DNA of 64,000 nt from Gottschalkia acidurici 9a (GCF_000299355.1 NC_018664.1:2278380-2342379), one strand, 5' to 3'. Counted from the first letter of the stretch, positions 1-9,528 are shown. Numbers and translations are program-made. The notes: generated by a model from the sequence alone, not told the origin.

Positions 1-1107
1 TCTTAAAAAATTAGTAGCTGCTAGTATTATTCCGACTATTATACTTACCTTAAACTCTTTTATCATAACCTTAGTTATGTCCTTAATACTTACTTCACCT
101 AATGCAAGACTTCTTATTATTAGTGTAGATGATTGAGATCCTGAATTTCCACCTGTATCCATAAGCATTGGGATAAAGGAGTTTAATATTATCATGGACT
201 GAAGTGTAACTTCAAATTTTCTCAATATTCGCCCTGTGAAAGTTGCAGATATCATAAGTATAAGTAACCATGGAATTCTATGTTTGGCAAGTGTTAATGC
301 ACTTGATCTTAAGTAGTTCTCATCGGATGGTTGCATAGCCGCCATCTTGTGAAAATCTTCTGTGTTCTCCTGTTCTATAATGTCAACAATATCATCAATA
401 GTTATGATTCCTACTAATCTATTTTCCTTATCCACAACCGGCATAGTTGTAAAGTCATATTTTTTAAACATATCTGCTATTTCTTCTTGATCATCTGTCG
501 TATATCCATATATTAAGTTTGTGTACATAACATCTTCAACTTTATCTTCCTCATTACTTAGTATAAGCTTTCTTATAGATATAACACCTTCTAATTTTCT
601 CTGTCCGCTTATGACATAACAAGTATCTATAGTCTCTTTATCTATTCCCGTTTTTCTAATGTGGTCTAATGCTTTTTTTATAGTCATTTCTTTCTTTAAG
701 TCCACATATTCAATAGTCATAATGCTTCCTGCTGAATTTTCAGGATAATTTAGAAATTGATTTATAAGATCTCTTCTCTGCTTTTCAGTATTTTGCAATA
801 TCTTTTTTACTATATTCGCTGGAAGTTCCTCTAAAAAGTCTACTGTATCATCTAAGTATAGCTCGTCTATTATATTAGAAAGTTCTTTATCTGTTATAGA
901 CTCTCCTATATGTCTTTGTTGATCTCTAGATATATGCGAGAATATATCTACAGCAAGATCCTTAGGTAAAATTCTAAATGCAATCAAGAGCTTTTCAGAA
1001 TCTAACTCCTCTAAAAAAAATGCTATATCTGCTGGATTTTGTTCCATCAATTTTTCCCTAGCTTTTGTTAATTTGTTCTCATTTATTAGCTCTAGTATTT
1101 CTTCCAT
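1..1107 (-). CDS. mgtE: Magnesium transporter MgtE, 3' end cut by window edge
   Basis: The reading frame opens at ATG 1107, behind a GGGAGG ribosome binding site, and runs off the left edge after about 369 codons; full MgtE is about 450. The order is the MgtE N-terminal superhelical domain (residues 1-130, with the run NPADIAFFLEEL), two CBS domains (about 135-255, with TMPVVDKENRLVGIITIDD), and then the start of the membrane domain (LLILMISATFTGRIL, followed by PMLMDTGGNSGSQSST, the conserved pore segment). MgtE is a Mg2+ channel gated by cytosolic Mg2+ through the N and CBS domains. I saw no M-box-like leader in the 200 bases upstream. CorA lies 5 kb away, so the cell has two Mg2+ systems. 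Confidence 0.93.
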   Translation of the reverse strand, partial: MEEILELINENKLTKAREKLMEQNPADIAFFLEELDSEKLLIAFRILPKDLAVDIFSHISRDQQRHIGESITDKELSNIIDELYLDDTVDFLEELPANIVKKILQNTEKQRRDLINQFLNYPENSAGSIMTIEYVDLKKEMTIKKALDHIRKTGIDKETIDTCYVISGQRKLEGVISIRKLILSNEEDKVEDVMYTNLIYGYTTDDQEEIADMFKKYDFTTMPVVDKENRLVGIITIDDIVDIIEQENTEDFHKMAAMQPSDENYLRSSALTLAKHRIPWLLILMISATFTGRILRKFEVTLQSMIILNSFIPMLMDTGGNSGSQSSTLIIRSLALGEVSIKDITKVMIKEFKVSIIVGIILAATNFLR

Positions 1108-1202
1108 TTCTATACCTCCCATATGACAATCAATTATCCATAATCACTACTCCTATCTATATCCATATAATCACCACCCAAATAAATTATTTAAAATTTA
1201 TC

Positions 1203-1236
1203 AAAAAACTAGTGTCTATTAGACACTAGTTTTGCT
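1203..1236 (-). terminator. Intrinsic terminator after ytaF
   Basis: A perfect inverted repeat (AAACTAGTGTCTA with TAGACACTAGTTT) is followed by a T-run on the minus strand. It lies about 70 bases past the ytaF stop and separates it from mgtE. Confidence 0.8.
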
Positions 1237-1307
1237 AACAATATTTTTGATGTTACTGTACTTTTATTATTACATAAGTTTGCTATATTTTCAAACATAT
1301 AAGAAGC

Positions 1308-1919
1308 TTATATAAATAGTTCATATAGTCCTAAAAATATAATAACGATTCCAGAAATTAGATCTGCATATTTCCTAAGAGATTTAGATAGATATTTTCT
1401 ACCAATCTTAACACCTATTATTATGCACAATATACTTAATATAAATGTAAATATTGTAGTTAAATATATATTTATTCCTGTTGCGCTAGCTCCCACACCT
1501 AATCCAAAATTATTAAGTGATAATGCAAGACCTAATGTAAAGGCTTCTCTTGTATCTATATATCCAGAGTTATCTTTATCAGCTTTTTGAGGTTTCTTTA
1601 GTATTTCTGTATAAGTAATATCTTCATTTTTGATATCTTTAGTTCTTTCTTCTTTATTCTTTAGTGAACTTATTATAATTGATAATCCTATTAAAATAAG
1701 AATTATACATCCTATAATACTTAATATTTCAATAGGTATAAATTTTCTTGCAAATAATCCTATAGTCATTGAAACAAAAGTTCCTATACTAGTTATTATA
1801 GCTATTAGAATATTACTTTTATAACTTATTTCTATGTCCTTTATTCCATATGCTAATCCTACAGTTAGACCGTCTATATTTGCAGAAAGTGAAAATAAAA
1901 ATACAGATAGTAGCTGCAT
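1308..1919 (-). CDS. ytaF: Sporulation membrane protein YtaF (MntP-like family)
   Basis: This 203-residue polytopic membrane protein belongs to the MntP/YtaF family. About six hydrophobic segments are visible: three in the N-terminal half, beginning LLSVFLFSLSANIDGLTVGLAYGI, and three in the C-terminal half. They are separated by a charged loop containing ADKDNSGYIDTREA, which is typical of YtaF and not of the shorter manganese exporter MntP. The acidic residue in the first helix (SANIDGL) and its counterpart in helix 4 (LSLNNFGLGVGAS, where MntP has Asp) differ, again favouring YtaF. I chose ATG 1919 because a GGGGGA site sits 6 bases upstream; the longer frame starting at 1940 lacks one. 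Its function in sporulation is inferred from the family only. Confidence 0.85.
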   Translation of the reverse strand: MQLLSVFLFSLSANIDGLTVGLAYGIKDIEISYKSNILIAIITSIGTFVSMTIGLFARKFIPIEILSIIGCIILILIGLSIIISSLKNKEERTKDIKNEDITYTEILKKPQKADKDNSGYIDTREAFTLGLALSLNNFGLGVGASATGINIYLTTIFTFILSILCIIIGVKIGRKYLSKSLRKYADLISGIVIIFLGLYELFI

Positions 1920-1983
1920 ATAAACTCCCCCTAAAGGCAACTTTCTATCTGTATTATATTCGTTCTTTATAATTTTGGTTACT

Positions 1984-2829
1984 TTACACTCTATCTATTT
2001 TAGCTGTCATATCTAATGGTTTGCCAAAGTATAAACAAGTTGTAGCTACTGCATCTATTCCTGTACTAGCATATTCTGCTACATTGCTTTCATTTATTCC
2101 ACCTGCTCCTACTAAAGTTATACTTTCATTTATACTTCTCACTTCTTTTACACATTCTTTAAGTTCAGTTGGACTAAGCTTGTCAAACTGCAGTCCATCT
2201 ACACCTACTCTAGCTAGCTTTATGGCATCTTCTAAAGTCTCTACTTCTACTATGACCTTCTTCTCACAAGCTTTTCTTTTTATATCAATCATATTCTTTA
2301 CTACATTGTCTATACCACCATAAAAGTTTAAATGCTGTTCAAATATAAGTATTGTTTCAGATAACCCTAATCTATGTGGGTATGCCCCTCCTGCTAGTAT
2401 TGACTTTATTGCAAGCTCTTTAGTTCCTGGAAATATCTTTCTTGTAGTAACTATTGATATTTTTTCATTTTCTTTCTGAGCTTTATCTACAAGTCGCTTA
2501 GTTCTTGTAGCCATCCCACAGCAATATTCTAAAATATTTAAACATACTTTCCATGCCATGTGAAGATTCCCTACGTTACCTTCACCAACTATTAGTGGCT
2601 CTCCTTTTTGAATAATTGAGCCTGTAGGTAAAAATTGTTTTGTGGTAATATTCAGCTTATCAAATATTCTTACTACTTCTTCAGAGCAAGCTAATACTCC
2701 ATCCTCTCTTGATATAAAGGTTATTTTTCCTTTTTCATTGTTTATATCTAACACTAGAGTTGTTAAGTCTATATATGGTGTATCTTCCTTTATAAGCTTG
2801 TCTATAGCTTCATCGCACATATATATCAA
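1984..2829 (-). CDS. modD: ModD-like protein, nicotinate-nucleotide pyrophosphorylase (NadC) family
   Basis: The protein is 281 residues and has the two-domain NadC fold. The N-terminal domain (about 1-105) contains DLTTLVLDINNEKGKITF, and the TIM-barrel domain contains MATRTKRLVDKA, TTRKIFPGTKELAIKSILAGGAYPHRLGLSE and VEVETLEDAIKLARVGVDGLQFD. ModD proteins are NadC paralogues that normally sit next to molybdate ABC transporters; their reaction is not settled. The AGGAG site suggests a TTG start at 2829. It is separated by only 15 bases from the LysM gene upstream. No modABC is present in the window. A plain NadC is possible, but the GTKELAIKSILAGGAYPHRLGL stretch reads as ModD. Confidence 0.75.
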   Translation of the reverse strand: MIYMCDEAIDKLIKEDTPYIDLTTLVLDINNEKGKITFISREDGVLACSEEVVRIFDKLNITTKQFLPTGSIIQKGEPLIVGEGNVGNLHMAWKVCLNILEYCCGMATRTKRLVDKAQKENEKISIVTTRKIFPGTKELAIKSILAGGAYPHRLGLSETILIFEQHLNFYGGIDNVVKNMIDIKRKACEKKVIVEVETLEDAIKLARVGVDGLQFDKLSPTELKECVKEVRSINESITLVGAGGINESNVAEYASTGIDAVATTCLYFGKPLDMTAKIDRV

Positions 2830-2844
2830 AGCTCATTCATCTCC

Positions 2845-3771
2845 TTAATTTATTCCTGCTGCTATTTTTACACATCTTTGATGATCTGGATTTAGTACAG
2901 GATTTCCGTGCCCAAGACTATTTAAAAAGTGTAAATCTATTACACCGTGCATGTCATTTCCTTTAATATAGTCTAAGTTTACTCCTTGTCCATAATCTCC
3001 GCTTCTCCAGCTTGTCTCTTGTCCACCAGGTACATTATCATCACCTGCATGAGGCATTGGTGCAAGACTTGCTGCTATTCTTCTTCCGTTAATCTCTACT
3101 ATTACAGGTCTTCTCTCCCATGAAAAGTTTCCGCCCCATATCTCTTTTATTATAGCTGTATCCTGAGCTGTTAATGCCTCTACATCAGCATGATTAGTAC
3201 CAACTGATCTATAAAGCATAAAACTTCTTCCAGTATAAAAATCTGTTACTTTAAATTCAGCACCTCTTGGAACTATGTATTGCGCTTCTTTAAACCAATC
3301 TAAAGCTTCACCATATTTGTCGTCACTACTATTATATGTCTTATCTATTTTTAATTCGTACCCTGGATTTACCATAGAGTTTTCATTTAAATTATTTAGT
3401 GCTAATAAATTATTTAAAGAAATTCCTTCACTATTACTTATTCCTAAAAGACTATCACCTTTTTTTACTATATAGCTATAAACATTACCTTCAGTAGATT
3501 CTCCTTTTACTTCCTGACTGCTTGTATCACTTTTAAAATTTGAATTATTGTCCGGAAGTTGTATGCTCTGACCTGGATATATTATAGTACTTTCTCCTGC
3601 ATTATTAGCTTGCATTAATTGATCTAACTCTATATTAAGTTTCTGACTTATCTTCCAAAAAGAATCTCCTGGTTCCACTTTATAGTTACCAGCAAATGAT
3701 ATACTACACATACCTATAGTTTGTACTATTATGGCGCCTGCCATTATCTTCTTTAGTTTCTTCACTCTCAT
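2845..3771 (-). CDS. Secreted LysM-domain cell-wall protein
   Basis: The protein is 308 residues. An N-terminal signal segment (about residues 8-27, IMAGAIIVQTIGMCSISFAG) is followed by two LysM peptidoglycan-binding modules (about 29-72, YKVEPGDSFWKISQKLNI, and about 98-143, YIVKKGDSLLGISNSEGI). A C-terminal domain of about 150 residues follows, with the motifs FYTGRSFMLYRS, NHADVEALT and HGVIDLHFLNSLGHGNP. That C-terminal domain recurs in clostridial LysM proteins without an assigned activity; its conserved His and Asp residues could suggest a metal-dependent cell-wall enzyme, but I cannot show that. It starts at ATG 3771 after GGGGG and is probably co-transcribed with modD. Confidence 0.75.
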   Translation of the reverse strand: MRVKKLKKIMAGAIIVQTIGMCSISFAGNYKVEPGDSFWKISQKLNIELDQLMQANNAGESTIIYPGQSIQLPDNNSNFKSDTSSQEVKGESTEGNVYSYIVKKGDSLLGISNSEGISLNNLLALNNLNENSMVNPGYELKIDKTYNSSDDKYGEALDWFKEAQYIVPRGAEFKVTDFYTGRSFMLYRSVGTNHADVEALTAQDTAIIKEIWGGNFSWERRPVIVEINGRRIAASLAPMPHAGDDNVPGGQETSWRSGDYGQGVNLDYIKGNDMHGVIDLHFLNSLGHGNPVLNPDHQRCVKIAAGIN

Positions 3772-4225
3772 TCCCCCTAAGTAATTTATTAATTTTCATC
3801 AACATGTTTATTATATCATTAGAAAATTACTTTTGACCTTATTTTTTGAATATATAATGGATTTGTAATAATAGAATTATATATGGTAAATTATATTTAT
3901 TTGTCATTGATAGTAATATATCCTTCTTATTAAAATAATTTATCACCAATTTTTAATTATGATATTCATCTTCTTTCAGAGTTTCTAACTGAAAGTTTTG
4001 CTACTGTATTTTTATCAAGTAAATATCATTCAACTTCAATTGATCCTATAGTGATACTTATATCCATCAATAATTGAGAGAGTTTAAGTTCATTAACAGG
4101 ATCACTCAATTAAGTTTTACTAATTTAAACTAATTGTTGTGCTTCGAATCCATGATCCTATACTGTTAACTATGTACTATCAACTTAAGTTGATGTCTTA
4201 GTTTATTTATTTAGTGTGTATTGTA
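3772..4225. other. Intergenic stretch, no gene recognised
   Basis: About 450 bases of AT-rich sequence in which every frame is broken. I see no conserved protein fragment, no RNA fold I recognise, and no repeat beyond short inverted words such as GGATCACTCAATT. Confidence 0.5.
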
Positions 4226-4229
4226 TCTA

Positions 4230-4279
4230 TATAAGAAAAACCTCTGTAAGATGTAATATCTTATAGAGGTTTTTCTTAT
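4230..4279. terminator. Bidirectional intrinsic terminator
   Basis: A long hairpin (TAAGAAAAACCTCT paired with AGAGGTTTTTCTTA) flanks a short AT loop. It ends the lipoprotein gene on the minus strand, whose stop is at 4310, and would also work on the plus strand. Confidence 0.85.
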
Positions 4280-4309
4280 GCATATCTATTGACTCATTAA
4301 GTCATATTT

Positions 4310-5896
4310 TTATTTATATTCCTTTAGTCTGTTTTTAAAAGTATCTAACATAGCTTCTGATTGATCTAGTCTATATATTCTTGCCGGGTTTTTATCTGGA
4401 TCCCAGTCTATTCCATTCCACCATATAGCGACTTTTATTCTATCATATTTTTTCATAGTATCAAACATTTCATTTATCCATGCTATCTTATCGCCACCTA
4501 CAGAGTTTGAACCAAATTCTGTTATCATAAGTGGTTGTTCGAATAGTCCAACATATTCATCATATAGAGGATCATAGATTTCTTTAAATCCTCTCCATGT
4601 TTCACCTGGATAATAAGTTCCAGCGTTATATCCTGTAAGTCCTACTATATCCACATACTCATCTCCTGGATAGTAGTTTAGATAATGATTCCAATTGAAG
4701 TTTGGAAAAGATCCGTCATGAGGATTCCATACCCAAAGTGCATTATCCACTCCATTCTTCTCAAATATGCTATATACATACTTCCATGTTTCCTTAAAAA
4801 TTTCTGTATCTTTAGAGAAATGATAACTTGAATATAAACACCAGTCTCCATTCATCTCATTATTAAATCTAAATAGTACAGGATGACCAAAAGACTTTAT
4901 ATCTCTTGCATACTTATTTAAATAATCATCATATTTTCCTTTTAATATATCATATTGTACAGATGAATTATCTCTATCATCGTTATATATAGTTTGCAGT
5001 GTCAACTCTACGAATTTATTCTCAGAGTACGCCATTTTGAGTTCTTCGAGTGGAACATCTGCAGTATTTGAGAGACTTTGATATCTAACTAAAAAGTCTA
5101 ACTCATAATCTATTCTATTTTCAAGTTGATTTAAAAAGTCCATATTAGACTTTGTTGTATATTCAAATATTCCCCATTTTAGTTTATCGCTTTGTAAGAA
5201 ATATTTATTGTAAAAGTCTTCAGTTTCTTTGTTAAACTTTCTATTATTTTGCTTAAAAGTAGTATTAATTTTTGGAGTTGCCTTCTTCTCAATTAAATTA
5301 AAACTATTTATAATATCCATATAGCTCTCATAGTTTGGAAACGGAGTTGATGATTTCATAAATATTGTATATACTTCTTTATCATTTTTTTCAATCTCAA
5401 CACATACATAGTAGTTCTTGTCATTTTCTACTCTATCTAGTTTATCTCTACTCCATTTTAAAACATGAACTTTCCTACCTCTAATTTTTAGATGAGATTC
5501 ATATTCTTTTTTATGATCTTTTGTGTTTTTCATAAATCCATTGCTGTAGTTTATATATGCTTGTGATGTTGCTGGAGTATTATAAAAACTATCATAGAAA
5601 ACTTCTATAGTCATATCTTTGTTAGACATAGTAGTCTTCACTTCTGAAAGTTTTGTGTCTACATTCATGTTATTAGGGTATTTCATTGCAAATCCTTTTC
5701 CATAGTCATATATCATGTTATAATTCTCGTCTAAAGGCTTTATCTTTGTGAAATCATCATCAGATGTGAAATTTTCACTTTCAACTATGGATCCATTTTT
5801 TATATAAGTATCCCCATATTCATCTGCACAAGCTGTCATAGAACTACTAGAAATAATGATAGCTAAAAGTAATCCCATTATTTTCTTTTTCCTCAT
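4310..5896 (-). CDS. Lipoprotein with C-terminal GH26-like glycoside hydrolase domain
   Basis: The protein is 528 residues from ATG 5896; GGAGG lies 8 bases upstream, whereas the frame extension to 5935 has none. A lipoprotein signal ends at SSSMTACADE (lipobox Cys). The N-terminal half (about 40-215) looks like an adhesion or PsbP-like module of unknown role. The C-terminal half (about 255-528) resembles family 26 glycoside hydrolases. It carries the acid/base candidate in GHPVLFRFNNEMNGDW, the aromatic run NALWVWNPHDG, and the nucleophile candidate in QPLMITEFGSNSVGG, which is followed by IKVAIWWNGIDWD. GH26 enzymes cleave mannans or mixed beta-glucans; here a cell-surface hydrolase of unknown glycan is inferred. 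It appears monocistronic. Confidence 0.75.
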   Translation of the reverse strand: MRKKKIMGLLLAIIISSSSMTACADEYGDTYIKNGSIVESENFTSDDDFTKIKPLDENYNMIYDYGKGFAMKYPNNMNVDTKLSEVKTTMSNKDMTIEVFYDSFYNTPATSQAYINYSNGFMKNTKDHKKEYESHLKIRGRKVHVLKWSRDKLDRVENDKNYYVCVEIEKNDKEVYTIFMKSSTPFPNYESYMDIINSFNLIEKKATPKINTTFKQNNRKFNKETEDFYNKYFLQSDKLKWGIFEYTTKSNMDFLNQLENRIDYELDFLVRYQSLSNTADVPLEELKMAYSENKFVELTLQTIYNDDRDNSSVQYDILKGKYDDYLNKYARDIKSFGHPVLFRFNNEMNGDWCLYSSYHFSKDTEIFKETWKYVYSIFEKNGVDNALWVWNPHDGSFPNFNWNHYLNYYPGDEYVDIVGLTGYNAGTYYPGETWRGFKEIYDPLYDEYVGLFEQPLMITEFGSNSVGGDKIAWINEMFDTMKKYDRIKVAIWWNGIDWDPDKNPARIYRLDQSEAMLDTFKNRLKEYK

Positions 5897-5989
5897 TATA
5901 TATCCTCCATTACGTAAAAGTAGTATATTATCCATAAGTTCAATAATAGCACATTAATTATTGAACTTATATTACAATTATATATCTTT

Positions 5990-7045
5990 TTAGATCCAAT
6001 TTCTATTTTTAAAATATTTGTATAGAAACAATATATTTGCTAAACATATAAGCCAAAATATTGGATACGACCATTTAAAGTTTAGCTCTGGCATATATCT
6101 AAAGTTCATTCCATAAATGCCTGTTAGAAATGTTAGTGGAATAAATATAGTCGAAAATACGGTCAATGTAGTCATTATTTGATTCATTCTATTACTAGTA
6201 TTAGACAAGTATATATCAAACATTCCTAGAATCATTTCTCTATAAATCCCTATGAACTCCATTATTTGAATTAGATGATCACTTATATATTTAAAATAGT
6301 CTTTTGTACCATCTTTTATACTAGATTCTTCTTTGATCATACTATATATTATGTTTTCTAGGGGCCATATGGATGTTTTTAATATAAGCATATCTTTTCT
6401 TATCTTATATATTTCCTGTAACTGTTCTTTCTTAGAGCTATTTACTATGCTATCTTCTATATTTTCTATCTTTTCTTCTATGCTTCCTAGCAATGTAAAA
6501 TATTCATCTACTACTGTATCTACTAAGCAATATAATAAATAATCTACTCCTTTTTTTCTTATTAAACCTTTATTTTCTTCTACCATATACTTGACAGCGT
6601 CAAACACATTATTATCAAATTCCTGAAAGCTCACTAATATATTATCAAATAAAATAAATGACACTTGTTCTTGTTTAACCTTCATTTCACTCTTATCGTA
6701 AAAAAACACTTTTAATATTAAAATCAAATAGTCATCATAAAATTCTACTTTGGGTCTCCCACCTACATTCAACACATCCTCTAATACTCGTGAACTAATA
6801 TTTAATTTTTCTCCTATTCTTTTAATAGTTTCAACATTGTTCAAACCACATATACTTATCCATTTAAGATCATTGTTATTATATAGACTCAAGTCATCTA
6901 TTGAACTTATTTTTATTTGTTTTGACTGTTCTTGATTATATTTTATTAATTCGATACTCATTTCTTCAGAAGTATTAAATCCAGTATATATTATTGAACC
7001 TCTAGGTTGTCCTACCTTGTTAAGACTCTTTTTTAATTGACTCAT
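5990..7045 (-). CDS. corA: CorA-type Mg2+/Co2+ transporter
   Basis: The protein is 351 residues from ATG 7045, with AGAAAGG upstream; a start three codons earlier (7054) leaves too little spacing. A long soluble N-terminal domain (1-about 285) is followed by two transmembrane helices. The signature GMN lies in LTGIYGMNFRYMPEL at the end of TM1, and the C-terminus is positively charged (FLYKYFKNRNWI). It forms a pentameric channel for Mg2+ or other divalent cations in the cytoplasmic membrane. No regulatory RNA is visible upstream. Confidence 0.93.
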   Translation of the reverse strand: MSQLKKSLNKVGQPRGSIIYTGFNTSEEMSIELIKYNQEQSKQIKISSIDDLSLYNNNDLKWISICGLNNVETIKRIGEKLNISSRVLEDVLNVGGRPKVEFYDDYLILILKVFFYDKSEMKVKQEQVSFILFDNILVSFQEFDNNVFDAVKYMVEENKGLIRKKGVDYLLYCLVDTVVDEYFTLLGSIEEKIENIEDSIVNSSKKEQLQEIYKIRKDMLILKTSIWPLENIIYSMIKEESSIKDGTKDYFKYISDHLIQIMEFIGIYREMILGMFDIYLSNTSNRMNQIMTTLTVFSTIFIPLTFLTGIYGMNFRYMPELNFKWSYPIFWLICLANILFLYKYFKNRNWI

Positions 7046-7126
7046 ATATTTCATGCCTTTCTTGAAATATTTTCAACTTAATTCCACTTTATAATAGCAT
7101 TAATTTGTATTATACCAGATATAACA

Positions 7127-7178
7127 CAAATAGAAAGACTACTTGTAATAAATTTTTCAAGTAGTCTTTCTATTTACT
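7127..7178 (-). terminator. Intrinsic terminator after metQ
   Basis: The arms AAATAGAAAGACTACTTG and CAAGTAGTCTTTCTATTT enclose a 13-base AT loop, 27 bases past the metQ stop. This ends the metNIQ unit. Confidence 0.85.
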
Positions 7179-7204
7179 CTATATATTTTAAAATAGTCTT
7201 GTAA

Positions 7205-8059
7205 CTAAAATGATGCTACCACTGCAACTCTATATTTTTCTTGAATAAATTCCTTAACATCTTGAGTTGTTAAGTGCTTTATCAAAGTTTTTATTTCCTC
7301 TCTATTCTCATCGCCTTCTCTTACTACTACAACATTGCCATATGGTGAGTTTCCGTCTTCTCTAAATAAGGCTGTCTCGGGATCTATTTTTGCTTCTAAA
7401 ATTCTATTTGTATTTATTATTGCACCATCTACATCCGGTAGTACTCTGACTAATTGACCTGAGTCTACTTCAACAAACTCTAATTTCTTAGGATTTTCTA
7501 CTATATCTTTTGGAGTAGCATTATAGTCTTCTATATCTTTTCTTAATTTTATTAGCCCTTTTGACTCCAGTAATACTAATGCTCTATATTCATTAGATGG
7601 ATCATTAGTAATGGCTATTTTAGATCCCTCTTTAATCTCGTCTATATTTTTTATCTTATTAGAGTAAAGTCCTATTGGTTCAACATGTATATTCCCTGCA
7701 ACAACAAATTTATATCCTTTTTCTTTCGATACAGATTCTAGATATGGAACGTGTTGAAAATAATTGGCATCTATTTGCTTTTCATCAAGCGCCGGGTTTA
7801 GCTGATTTGAATCGTCAAATGTAACTATTTCAAGATTTATTCCATCCTCTTTTAGCTTTGGTTTAACAAACTCTAGTATTTCTGCATGAGGAACTAAATC
7901 GGCAGCTACTTTAATAGTTATTTCTTTTTTTGAATCTGAGTTTGCATTTGAACCTACATTATCTGACTCTGTTGTTGTACTTTTCGAACATCCAAAAAGT
8001 CCTCCTATTATTAATGTACATGTCATAAGTATAGATAACAACTTTGACTTTTTATTCAT
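7205..8059 (-). CDS. metQ: Methionine ABC transporter substrate-binding lipoprotein MetQ
   Basis: The protein is 284 residues. A lipoprotein signal (LSILMTCTLIIGGLFGCSK) is followed by an NlpA/MetQ domain, with IKVAADLVPHAEILEFVKPKL, ANYFQHVPYLESVSKEKGY, IAITNDPSNEYRALVLLES and DGAIINTNRILEAK. It binds methionine (or sulfoxide forms) outside the membrane and hands it to MetI. The start follows GGAGGG. It is the last gene of metN-metI-metQ, 24 bases after metI. Control probably comes from the attenuator upstream of metN. Confidence 0.95.
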   Translation of the reverse strand: MNKKSKLLSILMTCTLIIGGLFGCSKSTTTESDNVGSNANSDSKKEITIKVAADLVPHAEILEFVKPKLKEDGINLEIVTFDDSNQLNPALDEKQIDANYFQHVPYLESVSKEKGYKFVVAGNIHVEPIGLYSNKIKNIDEIKEGSKIAITNDPSNEYRALVLLESKGLIKLRKDIEDYNATPKDIVENPKKLEFVEVDSGQLVRVLPDVDGAIINTNRILEAKIDPETALFREDGNSPYGNVVVVREGDENREEIKTLIKHLTTQDVKEFIQEKYRVAVVASF

Positions 8060-8083
8060 TTTTTTATCCCTCCTGCTAAATTT

Positions 8084-8752
8084 TCATTTAATTTTATATC
8101 TTTTTTTATCTATTCTTTTAGCTAGAAAGTCTCCTATAAATTGAACCAGATACACTAGTATTACTAGAAGTATAACAGTTCCTGCTAATATGTCTGTTCT
8201 ATATCTATGATATCCGAACCTTATAGCAACACTTCCTAGTCCTCCAGCACCTATACTTCCAGCTATAGCTGTAAGACCAATAATCCCTATTATTCCAATA
8301 GTAACTCCTCTAAAGAGTGATGATAATGCTTCAGGTATAAGAACTTTCAATATAATTTGTCTAGGGCTTGCTCCCATTGCTAGCGCTGCTTCTATCTTTC
8401 CATATTCTACTTCTTTCAAGCTAGTTTCTATTATTCTAGCTATAAAAGGGGCTGATCCTATAGATAGCGACACTATAGCAGCATTAGCTCCTATAGTTGT
8501 TCCTATTATAAGCCTCGCAACTGGTAATAATATAATGATAAGTATTACTTGAGGTAGTGACCTTATAAAATTTATTATTCCAGATAATATGCTATTTAGT
8601 TTAGGTAATGGATATATATTATTTTTTTCAGTAACCACAAGAGCTGTTCCTAGTGGTAATCCTATTATGATTGCTATAATACTTGTTATTACTAACATAT
8701 ATAAAGTATCAACCAATCCTTTAGTTAGTACTTCATATATTTCAGTATTCAT
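8084..8752 (-). CDS. metI: Methionine ABC transporter permease MetI
   Basis: The protein is 222 residues with five predicted membrane helices and the permease EAA loop (LKEVEYGKIEAALAMGASPRQIILKVLIPEAL). IRSLPQVILIIILLPVARLIIGTTIG and TAIAGSIGAGGLGSVAIRFGYHRY are typical MetI segments. The start ATG overlaps the stop of metN by four bases (ATGA), showing translational coupling. Confidence 0.95.
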   Translation of the reverse strand: MNTEIYEVLTKGLVDTLYMLVITSIIAIIIGLPLGTALVVTEKNNIYPLPKLNSILSGIINFIRSLPQVILIIILLPVARLIIGTTIGANAAIVSLSIGSAPFIARIIETSLKEVEYGKIEAALAMGASPRQIILKVLIPEALSSLFRGVTIGIIGIIGLTAIAGSIGAGGLGSVAIRFGYHRYRTDILAGTVILLVILVYLVQFIGDFLAKRIDKKRYKIK

Positions 8753-9528
8753 ATTCCATCACCTGCTGAGTATGCCAGTCTTCCTTGAAAACTATTTATT
8801 ATATTTATAAACCTTTTAGCTGTATCACTTTTAGGATTTAGAAATATAGAATCTGTTGTTCCTTTTTCAACTATTCTTCCCTGTTCAAGAACAGCCATAT
8901 TGTTTGCCGCATATCTTAAAACATCTAGTTCATGTGTTATAAGAACTATAGTTAGATTTAAACTTTTATTAATGTTTTTTAAAAGTTCAAGTATTGATGA
9001 CGTTGTTTGAGGATCTAGAGAAGACGTTGCCTCGTCACTTAAAAGCACATCTGGCTTATTTGCAAGTGCTCTTGCTATGCCTACTCTTTGTTTTTGTCCT
9101 CCACTTAATTGCATGGGATATGAGTCTCTCTTGTCTCCAAGCTCTACAAGATCAAGTATCTCATCAACTCTATTTTTTATAAACTTTTTATTACATCCTG
9201 AAATCTCTAAGGGAAAGGCTATATTTTCAAAAACTGTTCTAGAGTCAAAGAGATTAAAGTGTTGAAATATCATTCCTATCTTTTTTCTAGTTTCTTTTAG
9301 TTCCTCTTTATTCATTAATGTTATATCTTTCCCTCCAATAATAATACCTCCACTATCAGGCTCTTCTAATCTATTTATGCATCTAACTAAAGTCGATTTT
9401 CCAGCACCACTAAATCCAATTACTCCAAATATATCGCCTTTGCCTATTGTAAGGTTTATATCTTTTAAAACTTCTATCTTGTCATATGGAGTTATAAAAC
9501 TTTTACTTAAATTTCTAATCTCTATCAC
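8749..9528 (-). CDS. metN: Methionine ABC transporter ATP-binding protein MetN (short form)
   Basis: The ATPase is 260 residues from GTG 9528, with GGAG 8 bases upstream; the extension to 9564 has no site. Motifs: Walker A GFSGAGKST, Q-loop IFQHFNLF, signature LSGGQKQRVGIARAL, Walker B DVLLSDEATSSLD and the switch His in LITHELDVL. Full MetN proteins are about 340 residues and end in an NIL ligand-sensing domain; this one stops right after the nucleotide-binding domain, so methionine feedback through NIL is missing. It is preceded by RNA element E1. Confidence 0.92.
   Translation of the reverse strand: MIEIRNLSKSFITPYDKIEVLKDINLTIGKGDIFGVIGFSGAGKSTLVRCINRLEEPDSGGIIIGGKDITLMNKEELKETRKKIGMIFQHFNLFDSRTVFENIAFPLEISGCNKKFIKNRVDEILDLVELGDKRDSYPMQLSGGQKQRVGIARALANKPDVLLSDEATSSLDPQTTSSILELLKNINKSLNLTIVLITHELDVLRYAANNMAVLEQGRIVEKGTTDSIFLNPKSDTAKRFINIINSFQGRLAYSAGDGI

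Noticed and set aside
1108..1202. M-box magnesium riboswitch upstream of mgtE
   Set aside because: No conserved M-box cores are visible; only a plain ribosome site and AT-rich sequence.
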